Shown: positions 28,923 through 37,484, counted from the first letter of the stretch. The stretch: 37,886 nt of DNA from Gemmatimonadota bacterium (GCA_031127075.1 JARIFA010000017.1:1-37886); one strand, 5' to 3'. Numbers and translations are program-made. The notes: generated by a model from the sequence alone, not told the origin.

Positions 28923-28949
28923 TTGGCACTCATGCGAACCGAGTGCTAA
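28923..28949 (-). promoter_or_regulatory. CIRCE operator (HrcA-binding site) of groES-groEL
   Basis: The inverted repeat TTGGCACTC (28923-28931), a 9-base spacer and GAGTGCTAA (28941-28949) match the CIRCE consensus (TTAGCACTC-N9-GAGTGCTAA) with a single change in the first arm. It begins at about +2 of the predicted groES start site, where HrcA binding would block transcription until heat stress. An hrcA gene should exist elsewhere in the genome. Confidence 0.93.
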
Positions 28950-28956
28950 CACGCGA

Positions 28957-28985
28957 ATAGTAGGCGCAAGAACCAGGCCAGTCAA
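28957..28985 (-). promoter_or_regulatory. Sigma-70-type promoter of groES-groEL
   Basis: TTGACT (28980-28985) and TACTAT (28957-28962) are 17 bases apart on the minus strand, predicting a start near 28950, just before CIRCE. An A/T-rich run at about 29000-29022 lies upstream and could act as an UP element. The rest of the coaX-groES gap (29023-29131) holds three short palindromes and no visible gene. Confidence 0.85.
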
Positions 28986-29131
28986 CAGGCCCAAGAATGA
29001 CCCTAAAACGTTATTATTCAAAGGCTTAGACAAGTCAGACTGACACGCTGCAGCGCCGTCCGGGCAGACGGTATGCCAGAATTGCCTGCAGGCGATCAGG
29101 TCGGGCGAGCGCATGGCCCGCCGCGGCGCCA

Positions 29132-29908
29132 TCACCGCGCCGTCAGAATCCCGTGCGCCAGACGAAGCCCGTGCAGTGTCAGGTCCGGCTCCACCGACTC
29201 GATCTCCGACGCGTGCGGCTTAACGACCTCGGCGAGCCCGCCGGTCGCGATCACCCGGGGTACGGTCGCCCGCGGCCATTCCGCCTTGATCCGTCGCACC
29301 AATCCATCGACCGACGCCGCGGCACCGAGGACGACCCCGGAGCGGATGCACTCGTCGGTGCGCGTCCCGATCACCCGCTTCGGTGCGGCGAGCTCGGTCG
29401 CCGCGAGCTTCGCGGTGCGGCGAAAGAGCGTCTCCGCCGACGTCCGCACGCCGGGCTGGATCACGCCGCCGAGGAAGACGCCGTCGGCGGTGATACAGTC
29501 GTACGTCGTCGCGGTGCCGAGATCGACGACGATGCAATCCACCCCGTGCAGCCGGCTCGCCGCGAGGGTGTTGATGATCCGGTCGGCGCCGACGGTGAGC
29601 GGCTCGTCCACTGCGAGCGTGATCCCGAGGGGCGCGTGCGCATCGACCACGATGGTTGCCTGCCCGGTGAGGCGTCGCATCGCCTCGGCGAGCGGCGCGG
29701 TCACCGCCGGCACGACCGACCCGACGGCCCCACCGGTCAGGCGTCGCGCCTCCACGCCGCCGGTCCGGAGCAGCCCGTCGAGGAGGAGATGAACCTCGTC
29801 CGGCGTCCGCGCCGCCTCTGTGGTGACGCGCCAGTGCGCGACGACGGCCTCGCCGTCGCAGAGGCCCAGTGTGGTCTCGGTGTTCCCGACATCCGCGACG
29901 AGCAGCAT
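29132..29908 (-). CDS. coaX: Type III pantothenate kinase
   Basis: CoaX phosphorylates pantothenate, the first step of coenzyme A synthesis. From the ATG at 29908 the protein is 258 residues. The phosphate-binding motif DVGNTETTLGL is at 6-16, the ribose motif GADRIINTLAA in the middle, and the DLGTATTYDCI motif next. GGVIQPGV follows, together typical of type III enzymes (ASKHA fold). Its ATG overlaps the birA stop by one base (TGATG). It is the last gene in the long scpA-coaX chain. A BirA-CoaX pair occurs in many bacteria. Confidence 0.96.
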   Translation of the reverse strand: MLLVADVGNTETTLGLCDGEAVVAHWRVTTEAARTPDEVHLLLDGLLRTGGVEARRLTGGAVGSVVPAVTAPLAEAMRRLTGQATIVVDAHAPLGITLAVDEPLTVGADRIINTLAASRLHGVDCIVVDLGTATTYDCITADGVFLGGVIQPGVRTSAETLFRRTAKLAATELAAPKRVIGTRTDECIRSGVVLGAAASVDGLVRRIKAEWPRATVPRVIATGGLAEVVKPHASEIESVEPDLTLHGLRLAHGILTAR

Positions 29909-30654
29909 CAACGTCCCTCCTCGGTGGTAGCGAAGATCAACGATCCCGACGACTGCGTCGAGAGCCCGGCGGCCGTCTCGACGAGCAAGGCGCCGGAGGG
30001 CGCGATCCCGCGCGCCCGACCCGGCACCGGTTGCAGGATCGCGCGGCCGGCGGCCAGGTCTCGGGTGGCGAAAGCCTCGCGCTCGTGCGCGGTGAGCGCC
30101 CCGACGGCGGCGGCCGCGGCACGAATCGCCTCTGTCACCCCGACGAGGAGGTCGACCGGATCGACGGCCCGGAGGTGCGCGGTCGGGACGGTCACCGCCT
30201 CGGGCGCCGCGAGATTGACGCCGACGCCGACCGCCACCCAATCGGGCCGCTCGCCGCGCCACCGCGCTTCGACGAGCACGCCGGCGAGTTTGCCGTCGCC
30301 GACGAAGAGATCATTCGGCCACTTCAGGCCGACGGGGCCGTCACTCGCCCGCTCCAGGACCGGCGCGAGCGCGATACCGACGCGGAGGGACAGCGCGGCG
30401 ACCGCGGCCGTGTCCGACGGCCGCTCGATCATCGTGGCCCAGAGGCCAGCCCCGGGACGCGACGCCCATCGACGCCCATCGCGTCCCCGGCCGCTCGTCT
30501 GCGCCTCCGCGAGCACGAGGGTCCCCGCGGGCGCTCCGCTCGCTGCGAGCCGATGCGCTTCGTCCATCGTCGACGCGAGCGTCGTGTGCACCGCGACGCG
30601 CGGCAGCCGAAGCCGCCCGGCAAGCACGGGGCCTTCGTGCCCGAACCAGGTCAC
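29908..30654 (-). CDS. birA: Biotin--[acetyl-CoA-carboxylase] ligase, single-domain
   Basis: BirA attaches biotin to the biotin carrier protein of acetyl-CoA carboxylase. From the GTG at 30654 the protein is 248 residues. The biotin/ATP loop GRGRDGRRW is at 55-63, and KWPNDLFVGDGKLAGVLVEA holds the catalytic-domain lysine. No N-terminal helix-turn-helix is present, so this is a non-regulatory (class I) ligase. Its GTG overlaps the uppP stop by four bases, and its stop overlaps the coaX start. Confidence 0.93.
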   Translation of the reverse strand: MTWFGHEGPVLAGRLRLPRVAVHTTLASTMDEAHRLAASGAPAGTLVLAEAQTSGRGRDGRRWASRPGAGLWATMIERPSDTAAVAALSLRVGIALAPVLERASDGPVGLKWPNDLFVGDGKLAGVLVEARWRGERPDWVAVGVGVNLAAPEAVTVPTAHLRAVDPVDLLVGVTEAIRAAAAAVGALTAHEREAFATRDLAAGRAILQPVPGRARGIAPSGALLVETAAGLSTQSSGSLIFATTEEGR

Positions 30655-31469
30655 CAGGCGCCTCGCGTGCCGAGCAGGGCGAGGATCATCAGGCCGAGGG
30701 CGACGCGGTAGATGGCGAAGAGGCCATAGCCGCGCTGCGAGACGTAGCGGAGGAGGAAGGCGATCGCCGCCCAGCTCGAGAGGGCCGCACTCACGACGCC
30801 GACGAGCAGTGGCAGGGTGAGGCCCGTCTCGCGGACCGCGGCCGGCACCTTCAGCACGACGGCCGCCGCGATGATCGGCATCGACATCAGGAAGGAAAAG
30901 ACGGCGGCCGCGCTGCGGTCGAAGCCGAGCGCGCGCCCCGCCGTGATGGTCGACCCCGAGCGTGAGACGCCTGGCACGAGGGCGAGGACCTGCGCGCAGC
31001 CGATGGTCAATGCATCGCGCCACGTCATCTCGTCGCGTGCGCGACGCGCCACCGCCCCGCGGTCGACCGCCCAGAGCACGATCCCCATCACGATCAGCGC
31101 GGTCGCGGTGATCGCCGGCGCACGAAACAGGCTCTCGGCGTAGTCATCCAACAGGACGCCGGCGAGTCCGGCTGGGATCGACGCGACGATGATGAACGCG
31201 GCACGCCGCGAGGCCTCATCCACCACACGGCGGTGCTGCAGCAGGGTGAGGCCGCCCAGCACGAGCGTGCGCCACTCCGCTCGGAAATACCAGCCGAGGG
31301 TGACCAGCGTCCCGACGTGCAGCGCCAGATCGAAGGCGAGGCCGGCGGGGGACCACCCCATCACCCACGGGGTGAGGGCGAGATGCGCCGAGCTCGAGAC
31401 GGGGAGGAACTCCGTGAGGCCCTGAAGGACCCCGAGCACGAGCGCCTGGAGAACGGTCGGTTCCTGCAT
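30651..31469 (-). CDS. uppP: Undecaprenyl-diphosphate phosphatase (BacA/UppP)
   Basis: UppP recycles the lipid carrier undecaprenyl phosphate for peptidoglycan and other envelope polymers. From the ATG at 31469 the protein is 272 residues. The first signature reads QGLTEFLPVSSSAHLAL near residue 15. The second is PGVSRSGSTITAGRALGFDRSAA, with its phosphatase-loop Arg and Ser. Eight or so hydrophobic segments are seen. Where E. coli has two Glu residues in the first motif, the first is Gln here, a common variant. The gene begins 22 bases after the bshA stop. Confidence 0.95.
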   Translation of the reverse strand: MQEPTVLQALVLGVLQGLTEFLPVSSSAHLALTPWVMGWSPAGLAFDLALHVGTLVTLGWYFRAEWRTLVLGGLTLLQHRRVVDEASRRAAFIIVASIPAGLAGVLLDDYAESLFRAPAITATALIVMGIVLWAVDRGAVARRARDEMTWRDALTIGCAQVLALVPGVSRSGSTITAGRALGFDRSAAAVFSFLMSMPIIAAAVVLKVPAAVRETGLTLPLLVGVVSAALSSWAAIAFLLRYVSQRGYGLFAIYRVALGLMILALLGTRGAW

Positions 31470-31491
31470 GGGCGAAAGGTACTCGGCGGCC

Positions 31492-32622
31492 TCAGCGCAC
31501 GTGGGCGCGGGCGTCGGCGTAGAGTGCTTCGTATCTGGCCACGACATCCGCGGTCGCGAACCGGGCGCGGGCATCGGCGATGGCCGCGGCGCTCGCCGCG
31601 GCCCAGACCGTTGGCTCAAGGTAACGCGCCGTGGCGGCCGCCATCCCCTCGATGTCTCCGAGCGGGAGGAGCGCGCCGGTGACGCCATCACGGACGACCT
31701 CGGGCACCCCGCCGACCTTCGCTGCGACGACCGGCACGCCGCTCGCGAGCGCCTCGAGCGCGCTGAGCCCGAAGCTCTCGCTCTCGGAGGGGAACACGTA
31801 GACGTCCGCGGCGGCGAGGAGGGGCGCGACGCTGTCGATCTTCCCGAGGAAGCGAACGTCGCCGAAGACGCCGAGCCGACGCGCCTCCTCCTCGGCAGCG
31901 TGGCGATCCGGACCGTCGCCGACCATCACGAGGACGCAGGGCCGCGAGGCGCGCACCTGGGCGAAGATCCGGACCACGTCGCAGACCCGCTTCACGGGGC
32001 GGAAGTTCGAGATGTGCATCAGTACGGGCAGGCCGCCGCCGAGCTCCTGACGGAGCGTGGCGCCATGGCGCGCACGGTCGAAGACGGAGGGGTCGACGAA
32101 GTTGGGGATCACCTCGACGGGGCACTCGCAGGCGAAGGTGCTGATCGTCTCGGCACGCAGCCACTCCGACACCGCGGTGATCCGATCGGACCGCTCGATG
32201 GAGAAGTGCGTGATCGCCCGGTACGACTGGTCCTGCCCCACGATCGTGATGTCGGTCCCGTGCAGCGTCGTCACGACCGGGAGCCGTCGCCCCTGCTCCC
32301 GGAGCATCTCCTTCGCGATCCAGGCGCTCGTGGCGTGCGGGATCGCGTAGTGGACGTGCAGCAGGTCGAGCTCGTGCGCGAGCACCACGTCGTGCATCCG
32401 CACCGCGAGGGCCAGATCGTACGGGGGGTACTCGAAGAGCGGATAGGTCCCGATACTGACCTCGTGGAAGTACACACGCGGCAGGAAATGCGGGAGGCGG
32501 AACGGGTGCTCATACGAGATGAAGTGCACCTCGTGCCCGCGGGCGGCGAGCGCGATGCCGAGTTCCGTCGCGACGGCGCCGGATCCACCGTACGTCGGAT
32601 AGCAGGTCAGACCGATCTTCAT
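31492..32622 (-). CDS. bshA: N-acetyl-alpha-D-glucosaminyl L-malate synthase
   Basis: BshA is the GT-B (GT4) glycosyltransferase that joins GlcNAc to malate in the first step of bacillithiol synthesis. The 376-residue protein matches the family closely. It opens IGLTCYPTYGGSGAVATELG, then the HFISYEHPFRL segment and DLLHVHYAIPHATSAW. THLHGTDITIVG-like sequence (VTTLHGTDITIVG) and the C-terminal SESESFGLSALEALASGVPVVA sugar-nucleotide binding motif follow. Its ATG overlaps the miaA stop by four bases. No bshB or bshC is in the window. Confidence 0.92.
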   Translation of the reverse strand: MKIGLTCYPTYGGSGAVATELGIALAARGHEVHFISYEHPFRLPHFLPRVYFHEVSIGTYPLFEYPPYDLALAVRMHDVVLAHELDLLHVHYAIPHATSAWIAKEMLREQGRRLPVVTTLHGTDITIVGQDQSYRAITHFSIERSDRITAVSEWLRAETISTFACECPVEVIPNFVDPSVFDRARHGATLRQELGGGLPVLMHISNFRPVKRVCDVVRIFAQVRASRPCVLVMVGDGPDRHAAEEEARRLGVFGDVRFLGKIDSVAPLLAAADVYVFPSESESFGLSALEALASGVPVVAAKVGGVPEVVRDGVTGALLPLGDIEGMAAATARYLEPTVWAAASAAAIADARARFATADVVARYEALYADARAHVR

Positions 32623-33536
32623 CTCCCCTCCTCCTCATACCATCGACAGGCGGCATCGCGAGCGGCGTCACCCGTCTCGCCGAGCCAGGTGACGCGCTCG
32701 CCGGTGAGCTGGTGACGGAACCAGGTGCGTTGCCGCTTCGCATAGCGTCGCGTCGCGATCCGCACCGCCTCGAGCACGCCACCGATCGAGCGGCCCGCGA
32801 CCACCTCTGTTCGAACCTCCCGATAGCCGCAGGCGTTCCACGCGGCCGCCTCCGGCGGGACCGCATCGACCAGCCGACGCACCTCGTCCTCCCACCCGGC
32901 GGCCACCATATCGTGGAGCCGCCGGACGAGCCGCGTCTCGAGCGACGGCCCAGGGTCCACGACGAGCCAGCGAGCGGCACGGCGCGGTGCGGCGGCGACC
33001 GCGAGCGCATCGCCGTGCCGCGTCCCGGTGAGCAACGCGATCTCGACGGCACGCACCAGCTGCGCACGACCGAGCCCCGCGCGGACCGGATCGAGCGTCT
33101 CGACCCAGCGGCGGAGCTCGGTCGTTGAGAGGGCATCCAGCGACCGGGCGAGGGCCGCGCGTCGTGCCTCGTCGAGCGGGGGAACGGGAGCGAGCGGGGC
33201 GACGAGCGCGCGGAGCCAGAGGCCGGTCCCGCCACAGACGATCACCGGACGGCCCGCGCGCTCCGCCTCCGCGATCCATCGCGCCGCGTCACGTGCCCAG
33301 CGCCCGGCGGACCAGCGTTCGTCCGGCGCGGCGACGTCGATCCCCGCGTGGGGCACCCGCGCGCGCTCGGCCGCCGTGGGCTTCGCCGTCCCGATATCGA
33401 ATTCGCGATAGATCTGCCGCGAATCGGCGCTCACGAGCAGGGCGCCGTGGGCCTCCGCGAGGGCCAGCGCGAGGGCCGACTTCCCCGCCCCGGTCGGCCC
33501 GGTGATGATCGTGAGCGGGCGCGACAGTTCCGTCAT
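32619..33536 (-). CDS. miaA: tRNA dimethylallyltransferase
   Basis: MiaA adds a dimethylallyl group to A37 of tRNAs that read codons beginning with U. From the ATG at 33536 the protein is 305 residues. The P-loop GPTGAGKS is at 13-20, DSRQIYREFDIGTAKP at 38-53, and CGGTGLWLRAL and a C-terminal RRYAKRQRTWFRHQ segment follow. The start overlaps the mutL stop by four bases. Adjacency of mutL and miaA is a widespread gene order. Confidence 0.97.
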   Translation of the reverse strand: MTELSRPLTIITGPTGAGKSALALALAEAHGALLVSADSRQIYREFDIGTAKPTAAERARVPHAGIDVAAPDERWSAGRWARDAARWIAEAERAGRPVIVCGGTGLWLRALVAPLAPVPPLDEARRAALARSLDALSTTELRRWVETLDPVRAGLGRAQLVRAVEIALLTGTRHGDALAVAAAPRRAARWLVVDPGPSLETRLVRRLHDMVAAGWEDEVRRLVDAVPPEAAAWNACGYREVRTEVVAGRSIGGVLEAVRIATRRYAKRQRTWFRHQLTGERVTWLGETGDAARDAACRWYEEEGR

Positions 33537-35296
33537 CGGCGACCGAAGCGCCGGTCGACCTCGTCCCACGGGACCTGCAGGATCGTCGCGCGGCCGTGCA
33601 CGTCGTGGGCGGGGAGCGTCGTCCGTGCGAGCGCGATGTACAGCGCGCGCATCTCGTCCGGCGAGAGGAGATCGCCGGCCTTCACGGCCGCCTTGCACGC
33701 CACAGTCGCGACGAGCCGTTCGTGGGTGGCGATGGTGCCCGCCTCGCGGTCCCCGGTGAAGACGGCGAGGGTCTCGCGGAGACAGCGCTCCGCGTCGAAC
33801 CGCGGATGCGGATTCGGCACGCCCTGCACGAGGAGACTCGTGCCCCCGAATCCCTCCCCCTCGAAGCCGAGGCGGGCGAAGAGCGCTCGGTTCGCCTCGA
33901 ACGCCTCGGCCTCGGCCGCGGACAGGTGGAGCGTCAGCGGGAAGAGGAGTCGTTGCGCCGTCACGCTCCCGCCCTCGAACCCCTGCAGAAAGCGCTCGTA
34001 GAGCACCCGCTCGTGCGCCGAGTGCTGGTCGATGAGGACGAGCGCATCCTCGCGCTCGAAGGCGAGGTAGGTGCGATGAAGCTGCACGAGCGGCGGGACG
34101 ACGAATTCGTCTTCAGGGCGCGGCGCAGGAACCGGCACGGCTTCCGACGCCGGGAGCGCGTCGAAGAGCGGGGCCGGCGCCATCGAACCCGAGGTTCGGA
34201 GCACCTCCGGCTCGGTCACCGTCCCGAGCGGGAGCACCGCGGCGGGCGCGGGCGTGAAGGTGCCCATCACCGCCGCCGCGTCTTCGGTCCCGAGCGCGCG
34301 ACGCACCGCCCGCTCCACGGCGCGCTCGACACTCCATCGGTCCGCGAAGCGGACCTCGGCCTTCGCCGGATGCACGTTCACGTCGAGCTCACGCCCCGGC
34401 AGCGCCACCTCGAGGAGCAGGCTCGGCCGCACCCCGGCCGGGATCGTCGTGCGGTACGCCGACTCCGCCGCGCGGACGAGTCCGGTGTCGCGGATCGCCC
34501 GCCCGTTCACCATGAGGAAGACGCGGCGCGCAGCGGTCCCCACGTCGCTCGGTCGCTCGACGATCCCCGAGACGCGCACCGTGCCGGTGACATCCTCGAC
34601 CGTGACAAAGCGATCGGCGACATCACGACCCCAGAGGGGTGCGACCCGGGCGCGCACGTCGGGGGACGCCGGCAGGGTCCACTGCTCCTTGCCGTCGTGC
34701 CGCAGCGAGAGCCGGACCTCGCGCCGAACGAGAGCCATCGTCGTGACGATCTCGCTCACCGCACGCCACTCGGCGCGCGCCCCGCGCATGAACTTCTGGC
34801 GCGCCGGCGTGTTGAAGAAGAGCCGGTCGACCATCACCGTCGTGCCGCGACGACGTGCCACCGGGCTCGTCACCGGCGGCGCCCCCCCGTCGACGACGAC
34901 GCGGACGCCATCGCCGTCGGCGGTGGCGGTCTCGATGGTCAGGATGGCGACCGATCCAATCGCCGGCAGCGCTTCACCACGGAATCCGAAGCTCGCGACG
35001 CCGACCAGATCCTCGGCATCGCGAATCTTGCTGGTCGCGTGCCGCAGGACGGCGCGAGCGGCGTTCGCGGCATCCATCCCGTGGCCGTCGTCACTCACAC
35101 GGATCGACGCGCGCCCGCCCTCCCGGATGTCGATGTCGACCGTCGTCGCGCCGGCGTCGAGCGCGTTCTCGACGAGTTCCTTCACCACGGAGGCAGGTCG
35201 CTCGACGACCTCGCCAGCGGCGATGCGGTCGGCGACGTCGCTCGGGAGGACCGCGATCTCCGGCCGAGTGGCGGCGCGGCGATCCGCCGCGGTCAT
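33533..35296 (-). CDS. mutL: DNA mismatch repair protein MutL
   Basis: MutL links mismatch recognition by MutS to strand excision. From the ATG at 35296 the protein is 587 residues. The GHKL ATPase motifs are ENALDAG at 43-49, DDGHGMD at 69-75 and GFRGEAL around 105. The C-terminal domain has DQHSAHERVLYE from Asp423, close to the DQHA-x2-E-x4-E metal motif of endonuclease-type MutL, with Ala replaced by Ser. ACKAAVKAGD is present, but the usual CPHGRP motif reads DVHGRA, lacking the Cys. Whether nicking activity survives is unclear. It overlaps its two neighbours by four bases each. Confidence 0.96.
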   Translation of the reverse strand: MTAADRRAATRPEIAVLPSDVADRIAAGEVVERPASVVKELVENALDAGATTVDIDIREGGRASIRVSDDGHGMDAANAARAVLRHATSKIRDAEDLVGVASFGFRGEALPAIGSVAILTIETATADGDGVRVVVDGGAPPVTSPVARRRGTTVMVDRLFFNTPARQKFMRGARAEWRAVSEIVTTMALVRREVRLSLRHDGKEQWTLPASPDVRARVAPLWGRDVADRFVTVEDVTGTVRVSGIVERPSDVGTAARRVFLMVNGRAIRDTGLVRAAESAYRTTIPAGVRPSLLLEVALPGRELDVNVHPAKAEVRFADRWSVERAVERAVRRALGTEDAAAVMGTFTPAPAAVLPLGTVTEPEVLRTSGSMAPAPLFDALPASEAVPVPAPRPEDEFVVPPLVQLHRTYLAFEREDALVLIDQHSAHERVLYERFLQGFEGGSVTAQRLLFPLTLHLSAAEAEAFEANRALFARLGFEGEGFGGTSLLVQGVPNPHPRFDAERCLRETLAVFTGDREAGTIATHERLVATVACKAAVKAGDLLSPDEMRALYIALARTTLPAHDVHGRATILQVPWDEVDRRFGRR

Positions 35297-36036
35297 CCGC
35301 GGGCTCCGCGCCGCGGCCGCATCAACGCGCGCAGCAGGTCCTTTTCCTTGGGTGTGAGCGCACGGGACGCGCCAGGCGCCAGCGCCCCGAGCCGCACGGG
35401 GCCGAACGCGGTGCGGACGAGTTGCAGGACCTCGAGCCCGACCGCGTCGCACAGGCGCCGCACCTCGCGATTCCGCCCTTCACGGATCGTGAGGTGGAGC
35501 TCCCAGGTGCGGGGCGCGACCCCGTCGTGCACCTCCACCGCCTCGGGGACCACGCGGCCATCCTCGAGGTCGACCCCCGCGCGGATTGCGGCCGCGGCCT
35601 CACGCACGTGCCCGCGGACCGTCGCCACGTACGTCCGCTCGACGCCGGTGCTCGGGTGGGTGAGGCGATGGGCCGCCTCGCCGTCGGTCGTGAGGAGGAG
35701 GACCCCTTCCGTCATGTAGTCGAGGCGCCCGACGTAGGTGAGGCCCGGGCGCGGGGGGACGAGATCGAAGACCGTGCGACGTCCCTCGGGGTCACTCGCC
35801 GTGGTCAGGACGCCGGACGGCTTATTGAGCACGAGCCAGGTCGTCTCCTGCGGCCGGGCCACCGGGCGGCCGTCGACGGTGATGGCGTCGGTCGCGAGGT
35901 CGACCGACTGCCCGGTGCGTGCGACCTCCCCGTTGATGCGGACACGTCCCTCCGCGACGAGCGTCTCGGCCTTGCGTCGCGACGCGATCCCGGCGCGCGC
36001 GAGCGCCCGGTGGATGCGCATCGCCTCATCGCTCAC
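35293..36036 (-). CDS. 23S rRNA pseudouridine synthase, RluB/RsuA family
   Basis: This enzyme of the RsuA/RluB/E/F family converts a uridine to pseudouridine in rRNA. The 247-residue protein has an N-terminal S4 domain (RIHRALARAGIASRRKAETLV). The catalytic motif GRLDYMTEGVLLLTTDG has Asp106. The REGRNREVRRLCDAVGLEV block binds the substrate. The GTG start at 36036 overlaps the scpB stop by four bases; an ATG at 36021 is the alternative. Position after scpAB is typical of RluB, but the exact site is not provable from sequence. Confidence 0.9.
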   Translation of the reverse strand: MSDEAMRIHRALARAGIASRRKAETLVAEGRVRINGEVARTGQSVDLATDAITVDGRPVARPQETTWLVLNKPSGVLTTASDPEGRRTVFDLVPPRPGLTYVGRLDYMTEGVLLLTTDGEAAHRLTHPSTGVERTYVATVRGHVREAAAAIRAGVDLEDGRVVPEAVEVHDGVAPRTWELHLTIREGRNREVRRLCDAVGLEVLQLVRTAFGPVRLGALAPGASRALTPKEKDLLRALMRPRRGARG

Positions 36037-36737
36037 GTGACGGGACCCACGTCGTCGGGGCCAGCCTCGTCATCCGTGACCACGTCGACGACCGCCACCA
36101 CGGCGGCCGCCGCGTCAGGGTCGGCCGGCGCGTCGGTGGGCTGGTCGGCCACCGCATCGGGCGCCCCCTCCGCTGGCATCGCCTCGGGGGCCGGTGCGGT
36201 CTCCACGGCATCGCGGCGGAGCGCGATCGCGAGCTCGTCGCTCCGCGGCAGCTCCTCGAGGTGTCGAAGGCCGAACTGCTCCAGGAAGAGCGACGTCGTC
36301 CCGTAGAGGAGCGGGCGCCCGAGCCCTTCGGAGCGACCGACGACGTCGACGAGCCCGCGTTCGTGGAGATTCTTCAGGACCGCGCCGACGTCGACACCGC
36401 GGATCTCCGCCACCTCCGCGCGGCCGATCGGCTGGCGGTAGGCGATGATCGCGAGGGTCTCGAGGGCGGCCGGGGAGAGCCGCTGCGGACGGACCGCGAA
36501 CTGCGCGCGTTCGATCGCCTCGGTGTATTCGGGCCGGGTCAGGATCTGCCAGCCCGCACCGACGGCGACGAGCGCGACCCCGTGACCGTCGACGTCGTAG
36601 TGCTCGCGGATCTCATCGAGCGCGGCCTGCACCGCGGCCGGGGTCGCCTCCGGGTCGAGCGCGGCGAGCTCCTCGACCGCCATCGGTCGGGGACTCGCGA
36701 AGAGGGCGGCCTCAAGCAGCTTCGCCAGCGAATTCAC
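36033..36737 (-). CDS. scpB: Segregation and condensation protein B
   Basis: ScpB forms the bacterial condensin complex with ScpA and SMC, shaping and segregating the chromosome. I chose the GTG at 36737 because a GGAG ribosome-binding site lies seven bases upstream; a start at 36758 is also open. The 234-residue protein has paired winged-helix domains (LAKLLEAALFASPRPMAVEELAAL, then SPAALETLAIIAYRQPIGRAEV). A disordered Ala/Pro/Asp-rich acidic tail follows from about 185. The start overlaps the scpA end by 26 bases. Confidence 0.93.
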   Translation of the reverse strand: MNSLAKLLEAALFASPRPMAVEELAALDPEATPAAVQAALDEIREHYDVDGHGVALVAVGAGWQILTRPEYTEAIERAQFAVRPQRLSPAALETLAIIAYRQPIGRAEVAEIRGVDVGAVLKNLHERGLVDVVGRSEGLGRPLLYGTTSLFLEQFGLRHLEELPRSDELAIALRRDAVETAPAPEAMPAEGAPDAVADQPTDAPADPDAAAAVVAVVDVVTDDEAGPDDVGPVT

Positions 36738-37446
36738 GGCGGATCTCCACGTCAGCAAAGGGTCGCGGTTGGGTCAGATGGAGCTCGCTCTGCTTGGCGA
36801 GCTCGAGCAGTGCGAGGAGGCCCGAGAGGACCTCCCAGGGCTCGGCGTCTTCACGGACGACGTCGCGCCAGCGCGCCTGCGCGCGCAGCTGCAACACCGC
36901 ACGCACCACGGTGATCGCGCCGTCGACGTCGAGCGGGCGCGGGATCACCTCGTGGATGGAGGGGGTGCGTGCCGCGCGCAGTACGCGATCGACCGCCGAG
37001 AGCAGGTCGGTGAGGGAGAGGGCGAGGGGTGCCAGCGGCGGCGCGGCAGCCTGTTGGAGGAAGCTCCGATTGAAGCGACTCCGCCGGTCCTCCCCGAGCT
37101 TCTCCAGCACCTCGACCACCTCGCGCATCTGCTGATACTCGAGCAGGCGGCGCACCAGCTCCGCGCGCGGATCCTCCCACCCTTCGTCGCCGTGCTTCCG
37201 CGGCAGGAGCATCTGCGCCTTGATGCGGATGAGGCGGGCCGCCATCTCGAGGTATTCCGCGGCCTCGTTCAGTCGTAGGGCGTGCATCCGCGCCAGGAAC
37301 TGCTCGCAGATGCGCGCGACCGGGATGTCGTAGATGTCGATCTCCTCGTCCTTGAGCAGGGAGAGGAGGAGGTCGAGGGGCCCGTTGAAGCCGGCGATGT
37401 CGACGACGAAGGTGCCGTCGGCGGGCGAGGAGGAGGCGAAGGTCAC
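36712..37446 (-). CDS. scpA: Segregation and condensation protein A
   Basis: ScpA is the kleisin that bridges SMC heads in bacterial condensin. The 244-residue protein begins at a GTG. Its core reads FNGPLDLLLSLLKDEEIDIYDIPVARICEQF, a segment diagnostic of ScpA near residues 19-49. The EYLEMAARLIRIKAQMLLPR helix follows. A C-terminal winged helix (VRREFAGEAA end) contacts SMC. It is the first gene of the nine-gene chain that ends at coaX; its promoter is at 37485-37513, giving a leader of about 31 nt with a small hairpin at 37461-37473. Confidence 0.95.
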   Translation of the reverse strand: MTFASSSPADGTFVVDIAGFNGPLDLLLSLLKDEEIDIYDIPVARICEQFLARMHALRLNEAAEYLEMAARLIRIKAQMLLPRKHGDEGWEDPRAELVRRLLEYQQMREVVEVLEKLGEDRRSRFNRSFLQQAAAPPLAPLALSLTDLLSAVDRVLRAARTPSIHEVIPRPLDVDGAITVVRAVLQLRAQARWRDVVREDAEPWEVLSGLLALLELAKQSELHLTQPRPFADVEIRREFAGEAA

Positions 37447-37484
37447 ACGGATCGGATGAGGCCCGTCACGGGCAGTCGTTGCGA

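Noticed and set aside
28872..29135. Small minus-strand open frame (87 codons) between coaX and groES
   Set aside because: It covers the groES promoter, CIRCE and start region, and has no convincing ribosome-binding site or family match.
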